A DNA stretch of 33,429 nt from Clostridia bacterium (lineage in GTDB: Bacteria; Bacillota; Clostridia; Christensenellales; Aristaeellaceae). The position numbers and the translations under genes are program-made. Where the stretch lies: the NCBI GenBank assembly GCA_017460585.1, contig JAFUAR010000045.1, positions 1 through 33,429 on the forward strand, in the 5' to 3' direction. Below, piece by piece: positions 21,812 through 30,012 of this stretch; position 1 is the stretch's first letter; the number at the start of each line of letters is the position of its first letter. A model generated the notes under the pieces. It searched no databases and was not told the origin of the DNA. It was given only the letters and a program-made list of their open reading frames with translations.

Positions 21812-23197
21812 ATGCAGGAAATATCCTATAAGGAACTTCGTAGAAATACCATTATTATAGCAATTTCAAATATTGGAAGCAAGGCGATCGGTTTCATATT
21901 GGCGCCGCTGTATTCTTTTTATTTGTCAACGGCGGAATATGGAACCATAGATGTAATCACAACGACCGCCGGATTAATTTTACCGTTCATTTGCTTGGAT
22001 ATATTCGAAGCGACCTTTCGCTATTCGCAAGGAGATGAGTATAAACCCCAAATCGTGTTGACATCATCGTTGGCGATATGCACGTTGGAAATTGCATTTC
22101 TTCTGGCGATGTACTATATCATATCCAGATTCGTCAATTTATCCAATACCGTTTTTTTTTGTCTGATCTCTGCAATAGTCGATTCATATTATCATATTCT
22201 GGTTCAGTTCGCGAGAGGGCGCGGGAAAATGCTCTTTTTCGCGCTGGGTGGAATTTTACATTCCATACTGCTGCTTGCACTTAATTTGGTTCTCATGGTC
22301 ATGCTTCGCTATGGTTTGGAAGGATGGATGGTGTCATTCATTGCGGCGAAGATATTGGTTGTGCTGATCATGAGTATACTGATGAAGGTTGGACGGGAGA
22401 TTCGCTTATCGGCTATAGATAGGAAATTTATTAAGGAAGCAATTCGGTATTGTATTCCACTCATTCCCAGTGCCGCGATGTGGTGGATTATGAACGCTTC
22501 AGATCGCTACGTTATATTGTATTTCATTGGTTATTCGGCGACCGGAATCTATGCCGTAGCCAATAAACTGCCCGGACTATTGAGCGTGTTTGAAAATGTT
22601 TTCTACCAAGCGTGGCAAACCACGGCAATTCGCGCAAAAGAAAGTGAAAACAGAGATCAGGTATATTCCAACGTTTTTTATACTTACTTTATTTTTTTAA
22701 TGATCGGGGTATTGGGCATATTAGTATTGCTGAAACCTATGTTGATTCACCTTTTTGCTAGCGATTATCAATCCGCTTGGCGCTGTGCTTCGGTGCTAGT
22801 AGTTGGCGTAATGGTTCACGCGCTCGCCGGAAACATAGGAACAATCTATGTGGTTTTCAAAAAAACGACGGGTGCACTCAGCACCAGTGCGATTGGCGCA
22901 ATGAGCAATATCATTCTAAATTTGATATTTGTCAAACTGTTTGGAATGAACGCTGCCGCGTGGACGACGCTGGTTGGCTATCTCATTGTGTTCGCGGCGC
23001 GGTGGATAGATATACGCCAATTTGTTCGGTTGCAGCTTCCGCTGAAGGAGACGCTGATTGCTTTTCTGTTCTTGATTGCGCAGATGATTTTATATTATAT
23101 TCCAGGCTATGCCGCCTTTGGAATCAGGGCGGTTTTGTTTATTCTTTTTACAGTGCTGCATAGGGAAGTAGTATTTAAGGTGTTGAAGCGTGCATAA
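21812..23197 (+). CDS. Wzx-type oligosaccharide flippase
   Basis: A 461-residue integral membrane protein with 12-14 hydrophobic segments, starting with the polysaccharide-biosynthesis (MVF/MATE-like) signature NTIIIAISNIGSKAIGFILAPLYSFYLSTAEYG seen in short pieces across residues 12-44. Other family features are FATFRYSQ-like sequence after segment 2 (EATFRYSQG), RYCIPLIPSAAMWWIMNASDRY and the FAALNIIL-like region near 365. It would flip the finished undecaprenyl-PP repeat unit outward for the polymerase. A T9 run (22152-22160) lies inside the coding region, in frame. It is the last AT-rich gene before the GC-rich rfb block. Confidence 0.88.
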   Translation: MQEISYKELRRNTIIIAISNIGSKAIGFILAPLYSFYLSTAEYGTIDVITTTAGLILPFICLDIFEATFRYSQGDEYKPQIVLTSSLAICTLEIAFLLAMYYIISRFVNLSNTVFFCLISAIVDSYYHILVQFARGRGKMLFFALGGILHSILLLALNLVLMVMLRYGLEGWMVSFIAAKILVVLIMSILMKVGREIRLSAIDRKFIKEAIRYCIPLIPSAAMWWIMNASDRYVILYFIGYSATGIYAVANKLPGLLSVFENVFYQAWQTTAIRAKESENRDQVYSNVFYTYFIFLMIGVLGILVLLKPMLIHLFASDYQSAWRCASVLVVGVMVHALAGNIGTIYVVFKKTTGALSTSAIGAMSNIILNLIFVKLFGMNAAAWTTLVGYLIVFAARWIDIRQFVRLQLPLKETLIAFLFLIAQMILYYIPGYAAFGIRAVLFILFTVLHREVVFKVLKRA

Positions 23198-23222
23198 ATT
23201 GGAAAGATAAGGAGTTGTTCCC

Positions 23223-24110
23223 ATGAAAGGCATCATTCTTGCGGGCGGCACCGGCAGCCGCCTGTATCCGCTTACGATGGTTACATCCAAGCAGCTGCTG
23301 CCCATTTACGACAAGCCGATGATCTACTATCCGCTTTCCACGCTGATGCTGGCGGGCATACAGGATATCCTCATCATCAGCACGCCGGAGGACACGCCGC
23401 GATTTGAGCATCTTCTAGGCGATGGAACGCAGTTTGGCGTGCGGCTGACCTATCGCGTGCAGCCGAGTCCGGATGGACTTGCGCAGGCGTTCATTATTGG
23501 AGAGGATTTTATCGCTGATGAAGCCTGCGCCATGGTGCTGGGCGACAACATTTTCTACGGCAACGGTTTTGGCAGGCTGCTGCGCGCGGCGGTTGCCGAT
23601 GCGGAGCAAAATCACCGCGCGACCGTGTTCGGCTACTATGTGACTGACCCGCAGCGCTTCGGCGTGGTGGAGTTTGACACAAGCGGTCGAGTGATGAGCA
23701 TTGAGGAGAAGCCCGAACAGCCCAAGAGCAGCTATGCTGTTACGGGGCTGTATTTTTATCCGTCGGGCGTGAGCGCGCTCGCAAAACAGGTTCAGCCCTC
23801 CGCGCGCGGGGAGTTGGAGATCACCACGCTGAACGCCATGTACCTGAACCAGCAGAAGCTGGATGTACAGTTGCTGGGGCGTGGCTTTGCATGGCTCGAT
23901 ACCGGCACGGTGGACAGCCTTGCGGAAGCGACCGATTTTGTTTGTATGGTTGAGAAGCGGCAGGGCGTCAAGATCAGCGCGCCGGAGGAAATCGCTTATA
24001 TCAACGGCTGGATTGACCAGTCGAAGCTGATGGAGTCGGCACAGCGCTACGGAAAGAGTCCGTACGGCGCGCATCTTCGCGCGGTCGCGCAGGGCAAAGT
24101 GCGGTATTGA
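23223..24110 (+). CDS. rfbA: Glucose-1-phosphate thymidylyltransferase (RmlA/RfbA)
   Basis: A 295-residue enzyme making dTDP-glucose from dTTP and glucose-1-phosphate, first step of dTDP-L-rhamnose synthesis. Signatures: the nucleotide-binding [17 protein letters not shown] with the following [26 protein letters not shown] with the metal-binding Asp, [19 protein letters not shown] and [11 protein letters not shown]. Length is normal for the RmlA group. AAGGAG lies about 9 nt before ATG. The gene is distinctly GC-rich compared with the flippase just upstream and starts a four-gene rfbABDC block. Confidence 0.97.
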   Translation: MKGIILAGGTGSRLYPLTMVTSKQLLPIYDKPMIYYPLSTLMLAGIQDILIISTPEDTPRFEHLLGDGTQFGVRLTYRVQPSPDGLAQAFIIGEDFIADEACAMVLGDNIFYGNGFGRLLRAAVADAEQNHRATVFGYYVTDPQRFGVVEFDTSGRVMSIEEKPEQPKSSYAVTGLYFYPSGVSALAKQVQPSARGELEITTLNAMYLNQQKLDVQLLGRGFAWLDTGTVDSLAEATDFVCMVEKRQGVKISAPEEIAYINGWIDQSKLMESAQRYGKSPYGAHLRAVAQGKVRY

Positions 24111-24127
24111 TGGGGAGGAAAAAGCGC

Positions 24128-25159
24128 ATGGGCAAGACCATTATTGTGACCGGCGGCGCCGGTTTTATCGGAAGCAATTTTGTATTTCATATGCTGGAAA
24201 ATCATCAGGACGACAGAATCGTCTGTTTGGATAAGCTCACCTATGCGGGTAACCTCTCCACGCTCGCGCCGGTTATGGAAAATCCGAATTTCCGCTTTGT
24301 GAAGCTGGATATTTGTGATCGCGAAGGCGTGAATCAATTGTTTGAAGAGGAGCACCCCGATATCGTGGTCAATTTCGCGGCGGAATCGCACGTGGATCGT
24401 TCCATCGAGAATCCACAGGTGTTTTTAGAAACCAACATTATCGGCACCTCGGTGTTGATGGACGCCTGTCGGAAATACGGCATTGAGCGCTATCATCAGG
24501 TTTCCACGGATGAGGTATACGGCGATTTGCCGCTCGATCGACCCGACCTGTTTTTCAGCGAGCAAACGCCCATTCACACCAGCAGCCCCTATTCCTCCTC
24601 CAAGGCGGGGGCGGATCTTTTGGTATTGGCGTATCATCGAACGTATGGATTGCCCGTTACGGTATCGCGCTGTTCCAACAACTACGGTCCGTATCACTTT
24701 CCCGAAAAACTGATTCCGCTCATGATTATTAACGCGTTGAATGATCAGCCGCTGCCTGTGTATGGCGAGGGATTGAACGTGCGCGATTGGCTCTATGTGG
24801 AGGACCACTGTCGGGCGATCGATTTAATCATCCATCGAGGCACGGTGGGCGAGGTATATAACGTGGGCGGACACAACGAGATGCGCAATATCGATATCGT
24901 CAAGCTCATCTGCAAGGCGCTGAATAAACCGGAAAGCCTAATTACCCACGTGGCGGATCGCAAGGGGCACGATATGCGCTACGCCATTGATCCAACCAAG
25001 ATTCACAATGAGCTGGGCTGGCTGCCGGAGACGAAATTCGCGGACGGTATACAGAAGACCATAGATTGGTACCTGAACCACGAAGACTGGTGGCAGCCGA
25101 TTATCTCCGGCGAATACCAGCGCTACTATGAGCGAATGTACGGCAATCGAGCGGAATAG
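24128..25159 (+). CDS. rfbB: dTDP-glucose 4,6-dehydratase (RmlB/RfbB)
   Basis: A 343-residue extended SDR enzyme converting dTDP-glucose to dTDP-4-keto-6-deoxyglucose. It shows TGGAGFIGSNFV (NAD-binding), VDRSIENPQVF, the STDEVYGDL block with the active-site Thr-Asp-Glu, the YSSSKAGAD catalytic Tyr-Lys pair, SNNYGPYHFPEKLIPL and NVRDWLYVEDHC. The frame is open 7 codons further up, but ATG 24128 (MGKTIIVTGGAG) has GGGGAGGA about 10 nt upstream and gives the standard N-terminus. It follows rfbA by 17 nt. Confidence 0.97.
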   Translation: MGKTIIVTGGAGFIGSNFVFHMLENHQDDRIVCLDKLTYAGNLSTLAPVMENPNFRFVKLDICDREGVNQLFEEEHPDIVVNFAAESHVDRSIENPQVFLETNIIGTSVLMDACRKYGIERYHQVSTDEVYGDLPLDRPDLFFSEQTPIHTSSPYSSSKAGADLLVLAYHRTYGLPVTVSRCSNNYGPYHFPEKLIPLMIINALNDQPLPVYGEGLNVRDWLYVEDHCRAIDLIIHRGTVGEVYNVGGHNEMRNIDIVKLICKALNKPESLITHVADRKGHDMRYAIDPTKIHNELGWLPETKFADGIQKTIDWYLNHEDWWQPIISGEYQRYYERMYGNRAE

Positions 25160-25171
25160 GGGGTGAGCACA

Positions 25172-26095
25172 TTGAAGATTTTTGTGACGGGCGTAAACGG
25201 TCAGCTGGGACACGATGTAGTCAACGCGCTCGCTGCGCGCGGACACTGTGCCGTGGGTTCGGATATTACCGAACGTTACGCGGGCGTGAACGACGGCACT
25301 CCGGTTTGCGCGGCGGAATACGTTTCGTTGGATATTACGGATGAAACGGCGGTGGACGCGGCAATCGATTCGGCGAAGCCGGACGCAATCATTCATTGCG
25401 CGGCGTGGACGGCGGTAGATGCGGCGGAGGACGAAGCCAACCGCGACAAGGTATTCGCCATCAACGCGCTGGGTACGCGATACATCGCTCAGGCGGCAAA
25501 ACGCCTGAACAGCAAGATGATTTATATTTCTACCGATTATGTGTTTGACGGACAAGGCGAGCGTCCGTGGCAGCCGGACGATCAGAATTACGCGCCGCTC
25601 AACGTATACGGCAAGAGCAAGCTGGAGGGCGAACGCGCGGTTGCGAACGCGCTGGAGAAGTTCTTCATTGTACGCATCGCTTGGGTGTTCGGCAAGAACG
25701 GCAACAACTTCATTAAAACCATGCTGCGCGTGGGCAAAACGCACGAGGTTGTGCGCGTGGTGAACGACCAAATCGGTACGCCTACCTATACCCTCGATCT
25801 GGCGGAGCTGCTGGCGGATATGGTTGAAACGGAAAAATACGGCTACTACCACGCCACCAATGAGGGCGGCTTTATCTCGTGGTACGATTTTGCCAAGGAG
25901 ATCTACGCGCAGGCGGGCTACGCGACGCGAGTCGTTCCGGTGAGCACTGAGGAATATGGCTTGAGTAAAGCGGCGCGTCCGTTCAATAGCCGTTTGGATA
26001 AATCGAAGCTGCGCGAGGCGGGCTTTGCGCCGTTGCCCGTGTGGCAAAACGCCGTGGAGCGGTATTTGAAGGAAATCGATTGGAAGGCGCTGTAA
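25172..26095 (+). CDS. rfbD: dTDP-4-dehydrorhamnose reductase (RmlD/RfbD)
   Basis: A 307-residue SDR enzyme that makes dTDP-L-rhamnose with NAD(P)H, last step of the pathway. Motifs: FVTGVNGQLGHDVV, INALGTRYIAQAAK, ISTDYVFDGQG, YGKSKLEGE (catalytic Tyr and Lys), RIAWVFGKNGNNF and the C-terminal RPFNSRLDKSKL. Two non-ATG starts are possible: GTG at 25163 with no proper ribosome site, and TTG at 25172 with AGGGGG 8 nt upstream that gives the common MKIFVTG N-terminus. The TTG is chosen; the difference is three residues. The order A-B-D-C is used instead of the commoner A-C-B-D or B-D-A-C. Confidence 0.93.
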   Translation: MKIFVTGVNGQLGHDVVNALAARGHCAVGSDITERYAGVNDGTPVCAAEYVSLDITDETAVDAAIDSAKPDAIIHCAAWTAVDAAEDEANRDKVFAINALGTRYIAQAAKRLNSKMIYISTDYVFDGQGERPWQPDDQNYAPLNVYGKSKLEGERAVANALEKFFIVRIAWVFGKNGNNFIKTMLRVGKTHEVVRVVNDQIGTPTYTLDLAELLADMVETEKYGYYHATNEGGFISWYDFAKEIYAQAGYATRVVPVSTEEYGLSKAARPFNSRLDKSKLREAGFAPLPVWQNAVERYLKEIDWKAL

Positions 26096-26110
26096 GGAGG
26101 GAAAATATCC

Positions 26111-26719
26111 ATGGGACAGATTCAGGTGGAGCGCAACGTCGGCGGTATCGAGGGACTTTGCGTCATCGTTCCCGCCGTGCATGGCGATGCGCGCGGCTAC
26201 TTTATGGAAACATGGAGTCAGCGCGATATGTCGGAAGCGGGACTCCATATCCCTTTTGTGCAGGATAACCAATCCATGTCCGTAAAGGGCGTGCTGCGTG
26301 GCTTGCATTACCAAAAGCAGTACCCGCAAACCAAGCTGGTGCGCGCCATTCGCGGCGCGGTATATGATGTAGCGGTCGATCTGCGCACTGGGTCGAATAC
26401 CTTTGGCAGATGGCACGGCGAGCTGCTCACCGAGGAGAACAAGCGCCAGTTTCTCATACCGAAGGGCTTTGCGCATGGATTTCTGGTGCTGACGGATATT
26501 GCCGAATTCTGCTATAAGTGCGACGACTTCTATCATCCCAACGACGAAGGCGGTTTGGCGTGGAACGATCCCGATATCGGCGTGGTTTGGCCGCAGGTCG
26601 TGGGAGAATACACGGGTTCCGCATCGGCACGCGGTTACGCTTTGGAGGATGGAACGCCGCTTACGCTTTCGGATAAGGATCAGCGCTGGGAAGGCATACA
26701 GCGGGCGTTCCACTTTTAA
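26111..26719 (+). CDS. rfbC: dTDP-4-dehydrorhamnose 3,5-epimerase (RmlC/RfbC)
   Basis: A 202-residue cupin-fold epimerase acting on dTDP-4-keto-6-deoxyglucose, third enzyme of dTDP-rhamnose synthesis. Visible: HGDARGYFMETW, QDNQSMSVKGVLRGLHYQ with the catalytic His, KLVRAIRGAVYDVAVDLR, FLIPKGFAHGFLVL, and ICWNDPDIG-like LAWNDPDIGVVWP. Some residues after YTGSASARGYAL differ from the usual C-terminus. AAGGAGG precedes the ATG by about 10 nt. It is the last gene of the operon and is followed by a GC-rich hairpin. Confidence 0.96.
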   Translation: MGQIQVERNVGGIEGLCVIVPAVHGDARGYFMETWSQRDMSEAGLHIPFVQDNQSMSVKGVLRGLHYQKQYPQTKLVRAIRGAVYDVAVDLRTGSNTFGRWHGELLTEENKRQFLIPKGFAHGFLVLTDIAEFCYKCDDFYHPNDEGGLAWNDPDIGVVWPQVVGEYTGSASARGYALEDGTPLTLSDKDQRWEGIQRAFHF

Positions 26720-26795
26720 TCCATCGCGAGGCGTAAAGGGCGACATTCAACGAAATCAGCCGTATCTATCGCGATCTATCCCATTTAGGTACTTG

Positions 26796-26819
26796 CGCGG
26801 CGCAATCCGCGCCGCGTTT
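26796..26819 (+). terminator. Terminator of the polysaccharide operon
   Basis: A perfect 8-bp all-GC stem CGCGGCGC (26796-26803)/GCGCCGCG (26809-26816) has loop AATCC and is followed by TTTCTC. The tail is short but the stem is very stable, and the position 77 nt after rfbC fits operon termination. Confidence 0.7.
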
Positions 26820-26894
26820 CTCAACATACCCGACCGAAACGAAACAACTCAATGCTAGGGGAAGGAGCTACGAAGATGACCCGAAAATTCATAA

Positions 26895-26903
26895 GGGGGG
26901 GGG
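26895..26903 (+). repeat. G9 homopolymer in the signal-peptide codons
   Basis: Nine consecutive Gs sit seven codons after the ATG at 26876. Tract lengths of 7 or 10 would restore the reading frame into the hydrophobic core of the signal peptide; nine is the off state. This is the usual position and form of a slipped-strand contingency tract, but also a common site of sequencing error. Confidence 0.8.
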
Positions 26904-27048
26904 TATCGCCCTAATCCTGCTCGCACTGCTGTTCTGCCTGAGCGGCGCGCTGGCGGAGGGTACGCCCGCGCTCAGCATTAACGACAGCACGTCGACGGTA
27001 AGCATTCCGGCGAGCCAAAATTGGAAGGTTACCGTCGATGCGGAGGGC

Positions 27049-29985
27049 ATGAGCGATGCCCGCCTCGTCTGGGTATTTGCGGACGAGGAAGAGGAACATG
27101 TGTGCCGCCTGAACGAGAGTATGACCGAGCGGGAGAGAGCCAACATCTGGTGGGATGAGGACGGCATTCAGCGCGCCTTTAGTCCGTTGACCGCTACGAA
27201 CGACAACTACGCTACCAACTTCGGAGGCGTCGCCGATGGCAGCATCAGCGTGTGGGCGGAAGTGACCTACGATGAAGTGCGCGAGGATACCGATTGGGAT
27301 ACCCTCACATGGGTGCGCAGCAATAAGGTCACGGTCAATCTCACCAAGGTGGGCGACCTGCCTGAACCCGTCGTTACCGGACCTACTGAAATCAGCCGCG
27401 GCGATATGGTCGCCTACCATCTGGAAAACGCCAATGAGATTATCGGCAAAGCGGGCGCGAATATCTATATCGTTATTTACGATGAGGAATATAACGAGCT
27501 CGCGTTCAGCGACTGGTATGAGGGCTGGGATGGCGCGGATACCATCTATCTGGATACCAGCGGCGTACACGCCGGTACGTTTGAAACGTATGTACTATGG
27601 TGGGCGGATAGCTATGAAAGCAATGGCGCAGGACCTTGGATGACGACCTCCACCGAACCCACGGAGGGAGTTTCCTTCCATATTAATAAGACGGACGTAC
27701 TCACCGGCGAGCAGTTCGCCTTTGGAATATTCGCGCCCAACGCCGTGCGTACGCAGTACTGCGTGGAGAATGTCGGCGAATTCGATTGGGTGGATGGCGA
27801 CTCTCAGAGCAATGTGGACTGGAGGGAGAGCGGCACCTACAATATGTTCGCTCGCGCAGAATATGCGGATGGGTCCATTCAGGAGAGCGATCGCGTCGAG
27901 GTACGCGTGACCAGTCTAGGAACCATGCCGGAGTTCACATTCGATATGCCGGATGCGATTACGCAGGGCTCGGATGTTACCGTTACACTTCCGGAGCTGG
28001 ATAATTTAAAGGAATACGTCATGCGCCTGCGCAATAACAGAGGCGAAGATATGGTGGAATGGTGGGATTGCCAGCCGGGAACGCTCACGCTGCCCGCAAA
28101 TTTCTTCTCCGAACAGCCGGAGTCCTATCGCTTGGAATTCGAGGCGCGGGGCTATGGCTACGATAGCAGCTTTTGCCAGAAGTATCTGAGCGTACTGCCT
28201 GAAAATACCGACGAGCGCGTTACCCTCGAGGTAAATGGCGTTTCCAACGGTGTGGTCGAGGCGGAAGTGCACGAGGAATACGTCATCACTCTGAACGCAC
28301 CGGGCATGACCGCCGCGCGCGTGCACTGGGGCGGCAACGACGAGCTGTGGCTGCTGAACGAATGGGGCGAATGGGAAGAGTGGCAGCAGAACGGCAGCGC
28401 TGAGTTGAGCGCGAGTTGGGGCGCGGACGGCGAAGCGCTGGTTTACGCGCAGGTCTACTTTGGCGATATCGATGAGAACACCGATTTCGACAGTCTCGAT
28501 TGGGTGACCAGCAATGTGGTTCGGCTGTCGCTCAGCGCCAACGGAGGACTGGAAGCGCCGCAGATCAGCATGGACAACACCGTGGCGTGGGGCGACTACC
28601 TGTACGTGCAGGTGGAGAACTGGGATACCTATGCCGAGAACAACGCGTGGCTCTTTGCAATGATCCGCGATGTGGAAAACGATTACGAAGAGGTATTCAA
28701 CAGCGACTGGGATCGCGAAGGCCACTGGAGCGGCGGAAGCCTGCTGATGCTGCCGACCGTCCGACTGGAGCCTGGGCGCGCGTATTCCGTAGAAGTCGCC
28801 GTAGAGGCGCAGGGCTGGTTTGGAGAATCGAGCAGTGCTGATCTTACCGTGACCGGTGAAAGGTCCAATCAGGTCGTCATGCTGGTGGATAACCCCGATG
28901 TGGTGGCGGGCGAAGCGTTCCGCTTCAGCATCTATGCGCCGGGCGCAAATGGCGTGCAGTACCACGTTGCCGGCGAGTATGAATGGGATGTGAGCGATGG
29001 AGAATTGCAGGAAGCGCACGATTCCTTCGACCGGAGCGGTACCTATCAGGTATACGCCGAGGCGTATTACGACGATGGCGAGACCTGCGTAACCAGCAAT
29101 ATGGTCGAAATCCGCGTGACCAGCTACGGCAGTCTGGATCAGCCGAGCATTTCGAACCTGCCGGAGACCATTCAGGTGGGCGAGAGCGTGAGCTTTACCA
29201 TCGATCCTGTAGAGCATGCCGAATGGTACCGCGTGGCGCTGGTCAATCCGGAAAACGGCGAGGAGCTCGCCGTGTGGGATGAGGACGTCTCCGCCGGCAG
29301 CTTCGTCATTTCCGGCGAGCATTTTCCCGAAGGCAATCGCCAGTACGGCATCCGCGTTCACGTAGACGCCTACGGTTACGATGGCAATTGGGACGAATGC
29401 GGCGTGATTTTCGTATTGGGCGCGCAAGACAGTTCACTGATACTGACTGCCGACGCTACCGAGGTTTGGGCAAACGACGGCAGCATTCATTTTACCGTGG
29501 ATTCCTCGGATGGCGCCACTCTGCTTCGCCTATTCCACGAAAATAGCTGGGAATGGCAAATCGGTCCCTCGGCGCAGTGGGATATCGGATTTAATGAAGA
29601 TAACCGTTGGCCCGTATACGCGCAGGCGTGCTACGACGCGGCGTATGCGGATATCAACTGGGATGAAGCGGAGATCGATATAGACGCGGTCCAGTGGAGC
29701 GACAGCGTGAGCAACATCGTGTTCGTCAACGTGTTGTCCCACGGGTTGACCGACGTGCCGGCGATCACTTCACCCGCGCAGGTGACGCGCGGCGAATGGC
29801 TGACCGCGACTATTCAGAAGGGTGGCGACGCGGAGGAATTCGATATCCGCATTAGAACGATGGAGGATGAGGAGCTCTATTTCCAGAAGGTATTCTCCCG
29901 CGGCGATTTTCTCTTGCAGACCAACTTCTTGGAGCCGGGCACCTACAAGCTTACGGTCGATGGCGTGAGATCTGGCTATCAGTGA
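27049..29985 (+). CDS. Secreted repeat protein, N-terminal fragment (frameshifted start, ends at premature TGA)
   Basis: The open frame actually runs from the G9 tract (about 26902); ATG 27049 is only the first start codon in this frame and would give a cytosolic product without signal peptide, so it is probably not used. The 978 residues hold about five repeats of a two-domain unit. Domain A is Ig-like, with VxxGExFxFxIxAP at the start and TSNxVxIRVTSxG at the end; domain B has AxxITxGxSVTxTL and ends near YRLEVxAxGYGYD. B1 to A5 boundaries fall near 27.37, 27.69, 27.92, 28.21, 28.54, 28.87, 29.13 and 29.44 kb. The protein is very acidic and Trp-rich, with no enzyme motif. A cell-surface or matrix role is inferred from the signal peptide and LRR tail. 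Confidence 0.65.
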   Translation: MSDARLVWVFADEEEEHVCRLNESMTERERANIWWDEDGIQRAFSPLTATNDNYATNFGGVADGSISVWAEVTYDEVREDTDWDTLTWVRSNKVTVNLTKVGDLPEPVVTGPTEISRGDMVAYHLENANEIIGKAGANIYIVIYDEEYNELAFSDWYEGWDGADTIYLDTSGVHAGTFETYVLWWADSYESNGAGPWMTTSTEPTEGVSFHINKTDVLTGEQFAFGIFAPNAVRTQYCVENVGEFDWVDGDSQSNVDWRESGTYNMFARAEYADGSIQESDRVEVRVTSLGTMPEFTFDMPDAITQGSDVTVTLPELDNLKEYVMRLRNNRGEDMVEWWDCQPGTLTLPANFFSEQPESYRLEFEARGYGYDSSFCQKYLSVLPENTDERVTLEVNGVSNGVVEAEVHEEYVITLNAPGMTAARVHWGGNDELWLLNEWGEWEEWQQNGSAELSASWGADGEALVYAQVYFGDIDENTDFDSLDWVTSNVVRLSLSANGGLEAPQISMDNTVAWGDYLYVQVENWDTYAENNAWLFAMIRDVENDYEEVFNSDWDREGHWSGGSLLMLPTVRLEPGRAYSVEVAVEAQGWFGESSSADLTVTGERSNQVVMLVDNPDVVAGEAFRFSIYAPGANGVQYHVAGEYEWDVSDGELQEAHDSFDRSGTYQVYAEAYYDDGETCVTSNMVEIRVTSYGSLDQPSISNLPETIQVGESVSFTIDPVEHAEWYRVALVNPENGEELAVWDEDVSAGSFVISGEHFPEGNRQYGIRVHVDAYGYDGNWDECGVIFVLGAQDSSLILTADATEVWANDGSIHFTVDSSDGATLLRLFHENSWEWQIGPSAQWDIGFNEDNRWPVYAQACYDAAYADINWDEAEIDIDAVQWSDSVSNIVFVNVLSHGLTDVPAITSPAQVTRGEWLTATIQKGGDAEEFDIRIRTMEDEELYFQKVFSRGDFLLQTNFLEPGTYKLTVDGVRSGYQ

Positions 29986-30012
29986 AATGAAGGTAAATCG
30001 TGCGAGTTCGAA

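Larger units (their letters stand above)
3884..26719 (+). other. Exopolysaccharide/capsule operon, loaP to rfbC
   Basis: Twenty-two plus-strand genes run in the same direction. Most are separated by 0-35 nt, with overlaps at 12751-12754 and 20612; the only larger gaps are 233 nt after loaP and 186 nt before the polymerase gene. The content covers all steps of a Wzx/Wzy-type pathway: nucleotide-sugar synthesis (PglF/PglE-like, RmlABDC, Glf), initiation (PglC-like), glycosyltransfer, decoration (acyltransferase, pyruvyltransferase, ATP-grasp), export and polymerisation. No Wzz/Wzc-type chain-length or tyrosine-kinase genes and no LytR-Cps2A-Psr attachment enzyme are in the window; these must lie elsewhere if used. 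The operon ends at the hairpin at 26796-26819. Confidence 0.85.

Noticed and set aside
24938-26746. A 602-codon open frame on the minus strand across rfbB, rfbD and rfbC
   Set aside because: It is an antisense shadow of GC-rich codon bias; the plus strand encodes three well-known enzymes with all motifs, and the antisense product is Arg/His/Ala-rich with no family signature.
28006-29427. A 473-codon minus-strand open frame opposite the giant repeat gene
   Set aside because: The sense frame shows signal peptide, repeat pattern and LRR tail. The antisense product is His/Arg/Ala-biased low-information sequence, as expected from a shadow frame.
29983-29985. Selenocysteine or genome-wide TGA recoding
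   Set aside because: TGA ends several clear genes here (DegT-type aminotransferase, rfbA, ATP-grasp), no selenoprotein family is involved, and the position corresponds to Gly/Trp, not Cys, in other repeats.
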